NCBI RefSeq assembly: GCF_016461955.1
Contig: NZ_JADMNM010000002.1
Coordinates: 372,001 to 436,000, forward strand
Origin: Qipengyuania sp. YIM B01966
Lineage (GTDB): Bacteria; Pseudomonadota; Alphaproteobacteria; Sphingomonadales; Sphingomonadaceae
Direction: 5' to 3'
DNA length: 64,000 bases
A model generated the notes under the pieces. It saw nothing but the letters and a program-made list of their open reading frames with translations. It was not told the origin of the DNA and did not search any database. The translations under genes were made by a program, and so were the position numbers. Positions within the stretch are counted from its first letter, which is position 1, and the number at the start of each line of letters is the position of its first letter. Below are positions 25,459 to 32,961 of the stretch, in pieces.

Positions 25459-26226
25459 GTGGACCTGACCCACATCCTTGGCGCGCTGAGCGGTGTACTG
25501 GTCGGGTTTACGCTCGGGCTGGTCGGCGGGGGCGGCTCGATCCTCGCCGTGCCGCTGATGGTCTATGTGGTCGGGGTCGCCAGCACGCATGTCGCGATTG
25601 GAACCAGCGCGCTGGCGGTCGCGGCCAATGCGCTGGCCGGGGTGCGCCATCATGCGCGGCGGGCCAACGTCAATTGGCGCTGCGGGCTGCTCTTCGCCGC
25701 CGCAGGGGTGCTTGGCGCACTCGGGGGATCGACGCTCGGCAAGGTGCTTGACGGGGAGCGGCTTCTTCTGTTGTTCGCAATACTGATGCTGGTGGTGGCG
25801 GGCGCGATGTATCGCGGACGCGGCGATGGCGGAGTAGAAGGTGCCACCTGCACGCGCGACAATTTGCCCAAGGTGCAGCGGTTCGGCCTTGCCACCGGGG
25901 CTCTGTCCGGCTTCTTCGGCATCGGCGGCGGGTTCCTTATCGTGCCCGCTCTCCTCGCCTCAACCAAAATGCCGGTCTTTCGCGCCATCGGCACCTCGCT
26001 TATCGCGGTGGCCGCTTTCGGCCTGACGACCGCCGCCAGCTATGCATGGTCAGGCCTGATCGACTGGCCGCTCGCCGGCAGCTTTATCGCCGGCGGCATG
26101 GCGGGCGCCGCCCTGGGTGCCCCCGCTGCGCAACGCCTGTCAGCGAGCAAAGGCACGCTCAACACCCTGTTTGCGGTGCTGATCGCACTGGTGGCAATTT
26201 ACATGATCTATCGCGGGCTCCGCTAA
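25459..26226 (+). CDS. TauE/SafE-family membrane exporter
   Basis: A 255-residue membrane protein of the sulfite exporter TauE/SafE family with about eight hydrophobic segments. The two repeated halves start with SGVLVGFTLGLVGGGGSILA and SGFFGIGGGFLIVPALLAS, the family hallmark. The start is GTG at 25459, 11 bases after the dioxygenase stop. By context it likely exports sulfite produced by persulfide oxidation; the substrate is inferred. A hairpin at 26240-26257 follows. Confidence 0.9.
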   Translation: MDLTHILGALSGVLVGFTLGLVGGGGSILAVPLMVYVVGVASTHVAIGTSALAVAANALAGVRHHARRANVNWRCGLLFAAAGVLGALGGSTLGKVLDGERLLLLFAILMLVVAGAMYRGRGDGGVEGATCTRDNLPKVQRFGLATGALSGFFGIGGGFLIVPALLASTKMPVFRAIGTSLIAVAAFGLTTAASYAWSGLIDWPLAGSFIAGGMAGAALGAPAAQRLSASKGTLNTLFAVLIALVAIYMIYRGLR

Positions 26227-26239
26227 TGGCGTGCTGCTC

Positions 26240-26257
26240 GACCGGCGGAAGCCGGTC
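26240..26257. terminator. Hairpin after the TauE gene
   Basis: GACCGGC (26240-26246) and GCCGGTC (26251-26257) form a perfect 7-base-pair stem with a GGAA tetraloop, 14 bases past the TauE stop. No T-run follows. Confidence 0.4.
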
Positions 26258-26340
26258 ATGGCGCAAAGTGGCTGTCCGCAGCCGACTAACCCAAGAATAA
26301 CGGATAAATAGCTGTCCTACACGAACCGATATGGTTATAT

Positions 26341-26365
26341 GGAATGCTCTTTTCAGGAGCATCCC
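26341..26365 (+). promoter_or_regulatory. Hairpin covering a ribosome binding site
   Basis: GGAATGCTC (26341-26349) pairs with GAGCATCCC (26357-26365), with one A-C mismatch and a 7-base loop. The 3' arm contains most of the GGAG (26356-26359) that serves the holin-like start at 26367, so translation could be limited unless the stem is opened. Confidence 0.45.
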
Positions 26366-26366
26366 A

Positions 26367-26780
26367 ATGGCCATCATCGAATCGCTCATCGGCCCCATCG
26401 CCTCGATCATCGACAAGGTGATCCCCGACCGCTAGGCCCGCGCGCAGGCCAAGCTCGAATTGCTGCGGCTCGAAGGGACGCAGGAACCTGCCGCCATTCA
26501 GGCGCGCCTTTCCGCCATCATCGCCGAGGCGCAGGCGCCCGACCCGTGGACCAGCCGCGCCCGCCCCAGTTTTCTTTACGTGATGTACGCGATCATGCTG
26601 TTCGCGCTGCCGATGGGCGTGCTGTCGGCCTTCTCGCCTCATGCCGCGCTCAGCATCGGCAACGGCGTCAGCGCCTATCTGCGCGGGTTGCCGGAAGAAC
26701 TCTACGCGCTCTTCGGTACCGGCTATCTCGGTTACACCGCCGCCCGCCAATGGGGCAAAGTCAAGGGGGTCGAGCAATAG
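26367..26780 (+). pseudogene. GTA-type 3TM holin, interrupted by amber codon
   Basis: The frame opens MAIIESLIGPIASIIDKVIP with a GGAG site upstream, meets TAG at 26433-26435 (codon 23) and then continues ARAQAKLELLRLEGTQEPAA. The rest has two or three hydrophobic segments (SFLYVMYAIMLFALPMGVL; ALFGTGYLGYTAARQW), matching the 3TM holin family tied to gene-transfer-agent release and prophages. CAG to TAG would restore a 137-residue protein. No other phage or GTA gene is nearby, so it is an isolated remnant unless the stop is read through or translation restarts downstream. Confidence 0.75.
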
Positions 26781-26793
26781 CGACGCTTGCTTT

Positions 26794-26811
26794 TGTACAA
26801 TAAGCGGTACA
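26794..26811. promoter_or_regulatory. Candidate YefM operator
   Basis: TGTACA (26794-26799) and GGTACA (26806-26811) stand six bases apart ahead of yefM. E. coli YefM and YefM-YoeB are known to bind repeated TGTACA cores in their own promoter, so autoregulation is likely. Binding here is inferred from the motif and position. Confidence 0.55.
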
Positions 26812-26835
26812 TATCGTCTGTCGAAGGAGGCCGTT

Positions 26836-27090
26836 ATGGACGTTTTGACCTACAGCGACGCGCGCAAGAATTTGAAAGCCGTGATGGACAAGGTGGTCGA
26901 GGATCATTCCGAAGCGATCATCACCCGGCGCAATGGCGGTGCAGTGGTGATGGTTTCGCTCGACGCGTGGAACTCGATCGTCGAAACCGAATATCTGCTG
27001 CGCTCCCCCGCCAATGCGAAGCGGCTACGGGACGGCATTGCCGAGCTCAACCGCGGCGGCGGTACGGTGCGCGAGCTCATCGACAAGTGA
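26836..27090 (+). CDS. yefM: Antitoxin YefM
   Basis: An 84-residue Phd/YefM antitoxin. The N-terminal DNA-binding and dimer fold reads MDVLTYSDARKNLKAVMDKV, EAIITRRNGGAVVMVSLDAW; the C-terminal toxin-neutralising tail has EYLLRSPANAKRLRDGIAEL. A GGAGG site lies before ATG 26836. The stop overlaps the toxin start as GTGA, giving antitoxin-first translational coupling. Confidence 0.93.
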   Translation: MDVLTYSDARKNLKAVMDKVVEDHSEAIITRRNGGAVVMVSLDAWNSIVETEYLLRSPANAKRLRDGIAELNRGGGTVRELIDK

Positions 27091-27353
27091 GGATCGTGTT
27101 CTCGTCGAACGGGTGGGAAGATTATCGCCACTGGTGCGACACCGATGTGAAAGAACTGCGGCGGCTCAACCGTCTGATCGAGGAATGCCGCCGCCAACCT
27201 TTCACCGGTCCGGGTAAGCCCGAGGCGCTGCGCCACGAACTCAGCGGATGCTGGTCGCGGCGTCTCAATCTGAAGGATCGGCTGGTTTATCGGCTTGTGG
27301 GTGACCCAGATGATCAGACGCTGGAGATTATCCAGTGTCGTGGGCATTATTAG
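27087..27353 (+). CDS. yoeB: Toxin YoeB (ribosome-dependent mRNA endonuclease)
   Basis: An 88-residue RelE-superfamily toxin with GTG start overlapping yefM. Catalytic residues known from E. coli YoeB are kept: Glu46 in GKPEAL, Arg65 in KDRLVYR, and His87-Tyr88 as the last two residues (CRGHY). The conserved ELSGCWSRRLNLKDR segment is present. Expected to cut mRNA in the ribosomal A site when the antitoxin is lost. It appears intact. Confidence 0.94.
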   Translation: MRIVFSSNGWEDYRHWCDTDVKELRRLNRLIEECRRQPFTGPGKPEALRHELSGCWSRRLNLKDRLVYRLVGDPDDQTLEIIQCRGHY

Positions 27354-27356
27354 ACC

Positions 27357-27794
27357 ATGCAACGCCCCACGATCTTCGTCCTTAACGGCCCCAACCTCAA
27401 CCTGCTCGGCCAGCGCGAGCCGGAGATTTATGGGTCAGCCACGCTCGCCGACATCGGCGCGATGCTGGCCGAGCGGGCTGACCAACTGGGCGTAACGGTC
27501 GATATGCGCCAGTCAAACCACGAGGGGCAGCTGGTTGACTGGCTGCACGAAGCGCAGGCGACCGGCGCGAAGGCGGTGCTGCTCAATGCCGGGGCCTATA
27601 CCCACACTTCGATCGCGCTACTCGATGCGATCCGGGCGATCAGCGTTCCGGTGATCGAGGTGCATTTGTCCGACCCGGCCACGCGCGAAACCTTCCGCCA
27701 CCATTCCTATGTCGCGCTGGGCGCGGTGGATCAGGTGGCCGGGCTGGGGCCGCAATCCTATCTCGTCGCGCTCGACAAGGCCGCCGCGCTCTAG
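27357..27794 (+). CDS. aroQ: 3-dehydroquinate dehydratase, type II
   Basis: A 145-residue enzyme of the shikimate pathway converting 3-dehydroquinate to 3-dehydroshikimate. Motifs are LNGPNLNLLGQREPEIYG (catalytic Tyr and Arg), RQSNHEGQLVDWLHEA, LLNAGAYTHTSIALLDA and EVHLSDPATRETFRHHSYV. Full length, forming dodecamers in the family. ATG 27357 lies 4 bases after yoeB, so the toxin-antitoxin pair abuts a housekeeping operon. Order aroQ-accB-accC is conserved. Confidence 0.96.
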   Translation: MQRPTIFVLNGPNLNLLGQREPEIYGSATLADIGAMLAERADQLGVTVDMRQSNHEGQLVDWLHEAQATGAKAVLLNAGAYTHTSIALLDAIRAISVPVIEVHLSDPATRETFRHHSYVALGAVDQVAGLGPQSYLVALDKAAAL

Positions 27795-27882
27795 CGGCAG
27801 CCGCGCGGCAACGGCCCCTTGCCAGCCCCGCCCCATCCGCGCATAGGCCTGTGCCGAAAGATATAGCCATAACGAGGCACCG

Positions 27883-28362
27883 ATGAGCGACCACAAGGGC
27901 GCAGGGATGAATATCGACGCGGCGCTGGTCCGCGAACTGGCCGAAATGCTGGGCGAAACCGGCCTTACCGAGATCGAGGTCGAGGACGGGGATCGCAAGA
28001 TCCGCGTGGCGCGCGGCGCGGTGATGGCGACCCCTGTTGCGCCGATGATGGCATCGCCGGCCGCTGCTGCGCCCGCGCCCGTGTCTGCTGCCCCCGCCCC
28101 CGCTGCTGAGAGCGCCCCGGCCGATATCGCCGGTGCGGTCAAATCGCCAATGGTCGGCACCGCCTATCTCTCACCCGAACCCGGCGCCGCGCAATTCGTC
28201 AAGGTTGGCGACAGCGTCGCCAAGGGCGACACGCTGCTGATCGTCGAAGCGATGAAGGTAATGAACCCGATCGCCGCCGACCGCGCGGGCACCGTCACGC
28301 AGATCCTGGTCGAAAACGCGCAGCCGGTCGAATTCGACCAGCCGCTCGTCGTCATCGGCTAG
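27883..28362 (+). CDS. accB: Acetyl-CoA carboxylase biotin carrier protein
   Basis: A 159-residue biotin carrier of fatty-acid synthesis. The N-terminal helix region ([20 protein letters not shown]) is followed by an Ala/Pro linker (about 50-85) and the biotinyl domain, with the biotin-accepting Lys125 in EAMKVMN. Eight bases separate it from accC. Normal length. Confidence 0.97.
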   Translation: MSDHKGAGMNIDAALVRELAEMLGETGLTEIEVEDGDRKIRVARGAVMATPVAPMMASPAAAAPAPVSAAPAPAAESAPADIAGAVKSPMVGTAYLSPEPGAAQFVKVGDSVAKGDTLLIVEAMKVMNPIAADRAGTVTQILVENAQPVEFDQPLVVIG

Positions 28363-28370
28363 GCGGCACT

Positions 28371-29720
28371 ATGGCGATTACCCGCATCCTGATCGCCAAC
28401 CGCGGCGAGATTGCCCTGCGCATCCACCGCGCTGCGCACGAAATGGGGATCGAAACGGTCGCGGTGCATTCCACCGCCGATGCCGATGCAATGCACGTCC
28501 GGCTGGCCGATCACGCGGTGTGCATCGGCCCGCCGCCCGCGGCCGACAGCTATCTCAATGTCGCGAACATCATCTCGGCCGCCGAGATCGCCCATTGCGA
28601 CGCGATCCACCCCGGTTATGGCTTCCTTTCGGAAAACGCTAAGTTCGCCGAAATTGTCGAAGCGCACGACATTACCTGGATCGGCCCCAAGCCCGAACAT
28701 ATCCTGACCATGGGCGACAAGGTCGCTGCCAAGAATACCGCCGGCGAACTGGGCCTGCCGCTGGTGCCGGGATCGCCCGGCGCGGTCGACAGCATCGAGG
28801 AAGCCCGCGCGGTCGCCGCCGAAATCGGTTATCCGGTGCTGGTCAAGGCGGCCAGCGGCGGCGGCGGGCGCGGGATGAAGGTCGTCCCATCCGAAGATCA
28901 GCTTGAAAGCCTGATGGGTCAAGCCCGCAGCGAAGCGAAGAACGCGTTTGGCGATGATACGGTCTATATCGAGAAATATCTCGGCAATCCGCGCCATATC
29001 GAGTTCCAGATCTTTGGCGACGGCAATGGCAATGCGATCCATCTGGGCGAACGGGATTGTTCGCTCCAGCGGCGCCACCAGAAGGTACTGGAAGAGGCCC
29101 CCTCGCCCATCCTGTCGAGCGAGGAGCGCGAGCGGATGGGCGGGATCTGCGCGCGCGCGATGGCGCAGATGGGTTATCGCGGCGCGGGCACGATCGAATT
29201 CCTGTGGGAAGATGGCGCGTTCTATTTCATTGAAATGAACACCCGCCTGCAGGTCGAACATCCGGTGACGGAGGCGATCACCGGAGTCGATCTGGTGCGC
29301 GAACAGATCCGCATCGCCGATGGCAAGCCGCTGTCGGTTACGCAGGAGGAAATCGAGTTCAAGGGCCACGCGATCGAATGCCGCATCAACGCGGAAGACC
29401 CGTTTACCTTCGCCCCCTCGCCCGGCCTTGTCAGCGCCTATCATGCGGCGGGCGGGATGCATGTGCGGGTCGATAGCGGGCTCTACACCGGTTACCGCGT
29501 GCCGCCTTATTACGACAGCATGATCGCCAAGCTGATCGTCTATGGCCGCAGCCGCGAAGGGTGCATCATGCGCCTGCGCCGTGCGCTCGAGGAAATGGTG
29601 ATCGAAGGAGTCAAGACCTCGATCCCGCTGCACTGCGCGCTACTCGACGAGCCGGACATCCTCAACGGCGACTACAGCATCAAATGGCTCGAGGATTGGC
29701 TGGCGCAGCGCGCTGACTAA
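28371..29720 (+). CDS. accC: Acetyl-CoA carboxylase biotin carboxylase
   Basis: A 449-residue ATP-grasp enzyme that carboxylates biotin on AccB. It begins ITRILIANRGEIALRIHRAA, has the Gly-rich loop KAASGGGGRGMKVV, ERDCSLQRRHQKVLEEAPSP, and the active region IEMNTRLQVEHPVTE. Typical length. Its stop overlaps the convergent cytochrome gene by four bases. Confidence 0.97.
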   Translation: MAITRILIANRGEIALRIHRAAHEMGIETVAVHSTADADAMHVRLADHAVCIGPPPAADSYLNVANIISAAEIAHCDAIHPGYGFLSENAKFAEIVEAHDITWIGPKPEHILTMGDKVAAKNTAGELGLPLVPGSPGAVDSIEEARAVAAEIGYPVLVKAASGGGGRGMKVVPSEDQLESLMGQARSEAKNAFGDDTVYIEKYLGNPRHIEFQIFGDGNGNAIHLGERDCSLQRRHQKVLEEAPSPILSSEERERMGGICARAMAQMGYRGAGTIEFLWEDGAFYFIEMNTRLQVEHPVTEAITGVDLVREQIRIADGKPLSVTQEEIEFKGHAIECRINAEDPFTFAPSPGLVSAYHAAGGMHVRVDSGLYTGYRVPPYYDSMIAKLIVYGRSREGCIMRLRRALEEMVIEGVKTSIPLHCALLDEPDILNGDYSIKWLEDWLAQRAD

Positions 29721-30097
29721 TCAGCAGTCTTGAGCGAGACGATATAGGCGGCCAACTCGTCGGCATCCTCAGGCGCAATTTCGAATGTCATGGCTTCGGG
29801 CATGTTGTGCGTGTCGCGCATATGCGTGGTCATGTCGGCCACCCCGATGCCCGGCGCATGGGCGAGCGTCGCGAAGGTCGGCGCGCGGGGATTGGGCGAC
29901 ACCTCGCCCGGATCGATCGCATGGCACCCGGCGCACAGCGTCTCGGCCAGCCGCCGCCCGCGTTCGACCGAGCCGGCGATCGGCGCCACCGGCTGCGCAT
30001 TGACAAGCGGCGCCGGATCCTCCGCATGATCGACCGGGGCCGCCACGCAGGCGGCGGTCAGCAAGCTAGCCGCCAGAATTGTTGCTCTTCTGCTCAT
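29717..30097 (-). CDS. c-type cytochrome lipoprotein
   Basis: A 126-residue protein with a lipoprotein-like signal (ILAASLLTAAC) and one heme-binding CAGCH motif near residue 56, followed by a Met-containing segment (HNMPEAMTFEIAPEDADELA) that may supply the axial Met. It is a small class I cytochrome probably in the periplasm, electron partner unknown. The start ATG overlaps the upstream GFA gene stop (ATGA), making a three-gene unit with it and the Lrp regulator. Confidence 0.82.
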   Translation of the reverse strand: MSRRATILAASLLTAACVAAPVDHAEDPAPLVNAQPVAPIAGSVERGRRLAETLCAGCHAIDPGEVSPNPRAPTFATLAHAPGIGVADMTTHMRDTHNMPEAMTFEIAPEDADELAAYIVSLKTAD

Positions 30098-30525
30098 TTC
30101 AGAACAAACCCCGCTGCTTCGGCCTCAGCCATGATTTCCGCCCCGCTCAGCCGTGGGTGATCTCCTGCGAGACGGCACCAGTCGGCCGCTTCGTCAGCAA
30201 AGATTTCGCGCCCGATCGCATGGCCTGCGGCGCCATCGAACAGACCCGCAGAGAAGCTGCGATTGCCGGTCGGCAGGAACCGGAACCACAGCGCGCTGCC
30301 GCAGTCCCGGCAGAATGCGCGTTGCGCCCACTCGCTCGAGCGGTAGATGGCGGCGTGCTCTTCGCCCGCCACCTCCGTCGCCTCGGCACTTTGCGCGGCG
30401 TAAAAAGCGCCGCCCCAGCGCCGGCACATGGTGCACAGGCAAATTTCGACGGTCGGCGACGGCCCCGTCAGCGTGATCGCCACGGCCCCGCACAGGCAAT
30501 GCCCCCGCAGCGTGGCCGCGCTCAT
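30094..30525 (-). CDS. GFA/CENP-V family zinc protein
   Basis: A 143-residue protein of the glutathione-dependent formaldehyde-activating (Gfa) family. Zinc-binding cysteines are in GHCLCGAVAI, CLCTMCRRWGG and FCRDCGSALWF. Many family members are not proven formaldehyde enzymes, so the substrate is uncertain. Start and stop overlap both neighbours as ATGA, so it is the middle gene of an operon. Confidence 0.88.
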   Translation of the reverse strand: MSAATLRGHCLCGAVAITLTGPSPTVEICLCTMCRRWGGAFYAAQSAEATEVAGEEHAAIYRSSEWAQRAFCRDCGSALWFRFLPTGNRSFSAGLFDGAAGHAIGREIFADEAADWCRLAGDHPRLSGAEIMAEAEAAGFVLK

Positions 30526-30989
30526 GGTTCGATTGGCACGCCCGGCTCGTGCTTGGCCGTGCGAATGGTGAGCGACGTCTTGACGCTATCGACATTGGGG
30601 GCCGGCGTCAGCTTGCTGGTGAGAAATTCCTGAAAGCTTTGCAAATCGCGGCTGACGATCTTCAGGATGAAGTCGATTTCGCCATTCAGCATATGCACCT
30701 CGCGCACTTCGGGCAGCTGCCGCATATGCTCCTCGAATTCGCGCAGGGCGCTTTCCGCCTGGCTCTTGAGGCTGACCATCGCGAAAACGGTGATCGCAAA
30801 GCCGAGCTTCGAGGCGTCGAGATCGGCGTGGTAGCCGCGAATGACGCCGTCTTCCTCGAGCGAGCGCACCCGCCGCAGGCAAGGCGGCGCGGTCAGTCCG
30901 ACGCGGCTGGCAAGCTCGACATTGGTGATGCGACCTTCGCCCTGCAATTCGGCCAGCAGGCGGCGATCTATCTCGTCAAGATTGCCCAT
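30522..30989 (-). CDS. Lrp/AsnC-family regulator
   Basis: A 155-residue regulator with an N-terminal helix-turn-helix (LDEIDRRLLAELQGEGRITN, LASRVGLTAPPCLRRVRSLE) and a RAM ligand domain (VREVHMLNGEIDFILKIV). Lrp proteins form octamers that sense amino acids. The ATG at 30989 starts the conserved domain; the upstream extension to 31016 is unlikely. It heads a unit with GFA and cytochrome genes and may control them. A TTAC-N6-GTAA element lies 34-47 bases upstream. Confidence 0.9.
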   Translation of the reverse strand: MGNLDEIDRRLLAELQGEGRITNVELASRVGLTAPPCLRRVRSLEEDGVIRGYHADLDASKLGFAITVFAMVSLKSQAESALREFEEHMRQLPEVREVHMLNGEIDFILKIVSRDLQSFQEFLTSKLTPAPNVDSVKTSLTIRTAKHEPGVPIEP

Positions 30990-31022
30990 TGCCGCTGCCT
31001 CTCCCCCCTGTCGCAAGGACGC

Positions 31023-31036
31023 TTACAGTACAGTAA
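31023..31036. promoter_or_regulatory. Possible Lrp-type binding site
   Basis: TTAC (31023-31026) and GTAA (31033-31036) are inverted around AGTACA in the sequence TTACAGTACAGTAA, just upstream of the Lrp-family gene. Position suggests autoregulation, but the site is short and unproven. Confidence 0.25.
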
Positions 31037-31197
31037 CAACCGCCAACTCGCGCCCCTGACCGCACAACATTATTATTCCTGCCAGCAATTGTCCCGCTTT
31101 GCAACGCGCCGGGCGCGGTTCATGGCAAAGTCGGGGACAACCCGGTAGCCGGCGATTGTCCGCCCACGCCTGAGGTGCGAGCGAGACATGCTCCGGA

Positions 31198-32919
31198 GTG
31201 TCCACGCCCGCCATGCAGTTTGATGACCGCCTTGCCACCGTGCTGCGCCACCGCGCTGCCAATGCGGTGGGGCGGCGGACGCAATACCGCCAATTGATCG
31301 ACCTGCTGGGCGCACAGCCCGCCGGTGGGGACACAAGGTTGCTTGCGGCGGGCTGGCTGCGGCTGGGCGCGCTCGGCGAACATATCCCTGCGGCCGAGCG
31401 CGCCGCCATGCTGCGCGAACCCGGTCTGCGCCTGCGTAGCGCGCAGCTCATCGCGCATCTCGCCAATGACGACGCACCCGAAGTCGCGGCGGCGGCGCTG
31501 GCGGCCGCGCAACTGCCCGATGACGACTGGGCCGAACTGATCCCGCGCCTGCCCGTGCGCGCCCGTGGCTTCCTGAGGTTGCGGCGCGACATATCCGGCC
31601 CGACCCAGGCCTTGCTCGAGCGGCTGGGCATCCACGACCGCGCCCTCCCGATGCCTGACGAGGTCATGCCGGATGACGCAGGGCCTGCGCAGCCTTCCTT
31701 TGCGGTCCCGCCCCCAGCTGTGCCGCTGCGCCCGGCACTGAAGCCCACTCGCCACAAGGCGGCGGCGCCGCCTGCACCGGCGAACGATCCTGCCCTTGCC
31801 GAAGGTGATTCCATCGGCGCGCTGGTCCGCCGGATCGAGGCGTTCCAGCGCAATCGAGCCGCTCAGCCAGCGCAGCGCGCGTTAGCAGCCTCTCCCCGCT
31901 TGCCGCTCGGCGAAGAGCGCGCCGGCGAAGGCGATCCAATCGTCGCTTTCTCGTTCAGCACCGACGGCGAAGGGCGTATCGACTGGGCCGATCCGTCCGT
32001 CGCCCCGATGGTGATCGGCAAGCGGCTGGCTGCAATGGTGGGTCCGGCCTTTCAGCGTCGACAGCCGCTGCGCGCCCTCGTCCTCCCGCTCTCAGGCGCG
32101 CCGGCGATTGCCGGGGACTGGATCGTCGACGCCGCGCCGCGCTTCACCGTGCCCGACGGCCGTTATTACGGCTATATCGGCCGGTTCCGGCGCCCTGGGC
32201 GCGACGTACCGGCGGCTGACCGGGAAAGTGACCGGATTCGCCAACTGCTCCACGAATTGCGCACGCCGGTTAATGCCATTCAGGGATTTGCCGAGGTCAT
32301 TCAACAGCAACTCTTCGCGCCGACCCCGCACGAATACCGCGCGCACGCCGCCGCCATCGCCAGCGATGCGGCGCGCATATTGGCCGGCTTCGATGGGCTC
32401 GACCGGCTGACCCGTCTGGAACTCGGCGCGGCACAGGTCGATGCGGGCGAGGCCGACCTGGCGGCCACGATCAAGTCCGCTTTGGCCCATGTCGGCCCGG
32501 CCATGACCGCCCGCAGCGCGGCAATCCACTTCGCCGCCGATCCCGCATCAGCCGCCCTGGTGCCCATCGCCCCCGCCGACCTGGAAGCGCTTGCCTGGCG
32601 GCTGGTCGCCACTCTGGCGAATGCGCTGGCGCCGGGCGAGGAAATCGCGCTGACCGTCCTGCAGGAGGGCAACCGCGCGATCCTGGCCGGAGCGCTGCCC
32701 GGCAGCCTCGCCCGCGCCAATGACCCTTTCGCCGCGGTTGAAAAAACCGGCGGCGCCGTCAGTGCCGGGCTGTTCGGCGGGGGCTTTGCCCTGCGCCTGG
32801 CCCGCGCCGAAGCACGCAGTGCCGGGGGTAACCTGACCCTTGCCGGCGGGCAATTGAGGCTGATCCTCCCCAGCTTGACCGCGCAGGCACCGCGCCATAC
32901 CGCTGTCGTGCGCAGTTGA
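31198..32919 (+). CDS. Histidine kinase-like protein, degenerate ATPase
   Basis: A 573-residue soluble protein. The first 170 residues are Ala/Leu-rich helical repeats of HEAT-like character; a Pro-rich linker and a PAS-like segment (FSFSTDGEGRIDWADPSV) follow. The H-box is LHELRTPVNAIQGFAEVI with a plausible phospho-acceptor His. The ATPase region is weak: the first N-box Asn is replaced in VATLANALAPG and no DxGxG box is seen, though GLFGGGFALRLARA resembles G2. No cognate regulator is adjacent. GTG 31198 is used; ATG 31213 is an alternative start. Confidence 0.72.
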   Translation: MSTPAMQFDDRLATVLRHRAANAVGRRTQYRQLIDLLGAQPAGGDTRLLAAGWLRLGALGEHIPAAERAAMLREPGLRLRSAQLIAHLANDDAPEVAAAALAAAQLPDDDWAELIPRLPVRARGFLRLRRDISGPTQALLERLGIHDRALPMPDEVMPDDAGPAQPSFAVPPPAVPLRPALKPTRHKAAAPPAPANDPALAEGDSIGALVRRIEAFQRNRAAQPAQRALAASPRLPLGEERAGEGDPIVAFSFSTDGEGRIDWADPSVAPMVIGKRLAAMVGPAFQRRQPLRALVLPLSGAPAIAGDWIVDAAPRFTVPDGRYYGYIGRFRRPGRDVPAADRESDRIRQLLHELRTPVNAIQGFAEVIQQQLFAPTPHEYRAHAAAIASDAARILAGFDGLDRLTRLELGAAQVDAGEADLAATIKSALAHVGPAMTARSAAIHFAADPASAALVPIAPADLEALAWRLVATLANALAPGEEIALTVLQEGNRAILAGALPGSLARANDPFAAVEKTGGAVSAGLFGGGFALRLARAEARSAGGNLTLAGGQLRLILPSLTAQAPRHTAVVRS

Positions 32920-32961
32920 CTGTGCGCTCCGCAGGGGGCTGCGGGCAAAGAGGGAGACGCG

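Noticed and set aside
26227-27360. Search for a copy of the tRNA-Pro 3' end as the right attachment site of the accessory region
   Set aside because: No copy of the T-arm and acceptor end was found near the holin or yefM genes, so integration at the tRNA is not supported.
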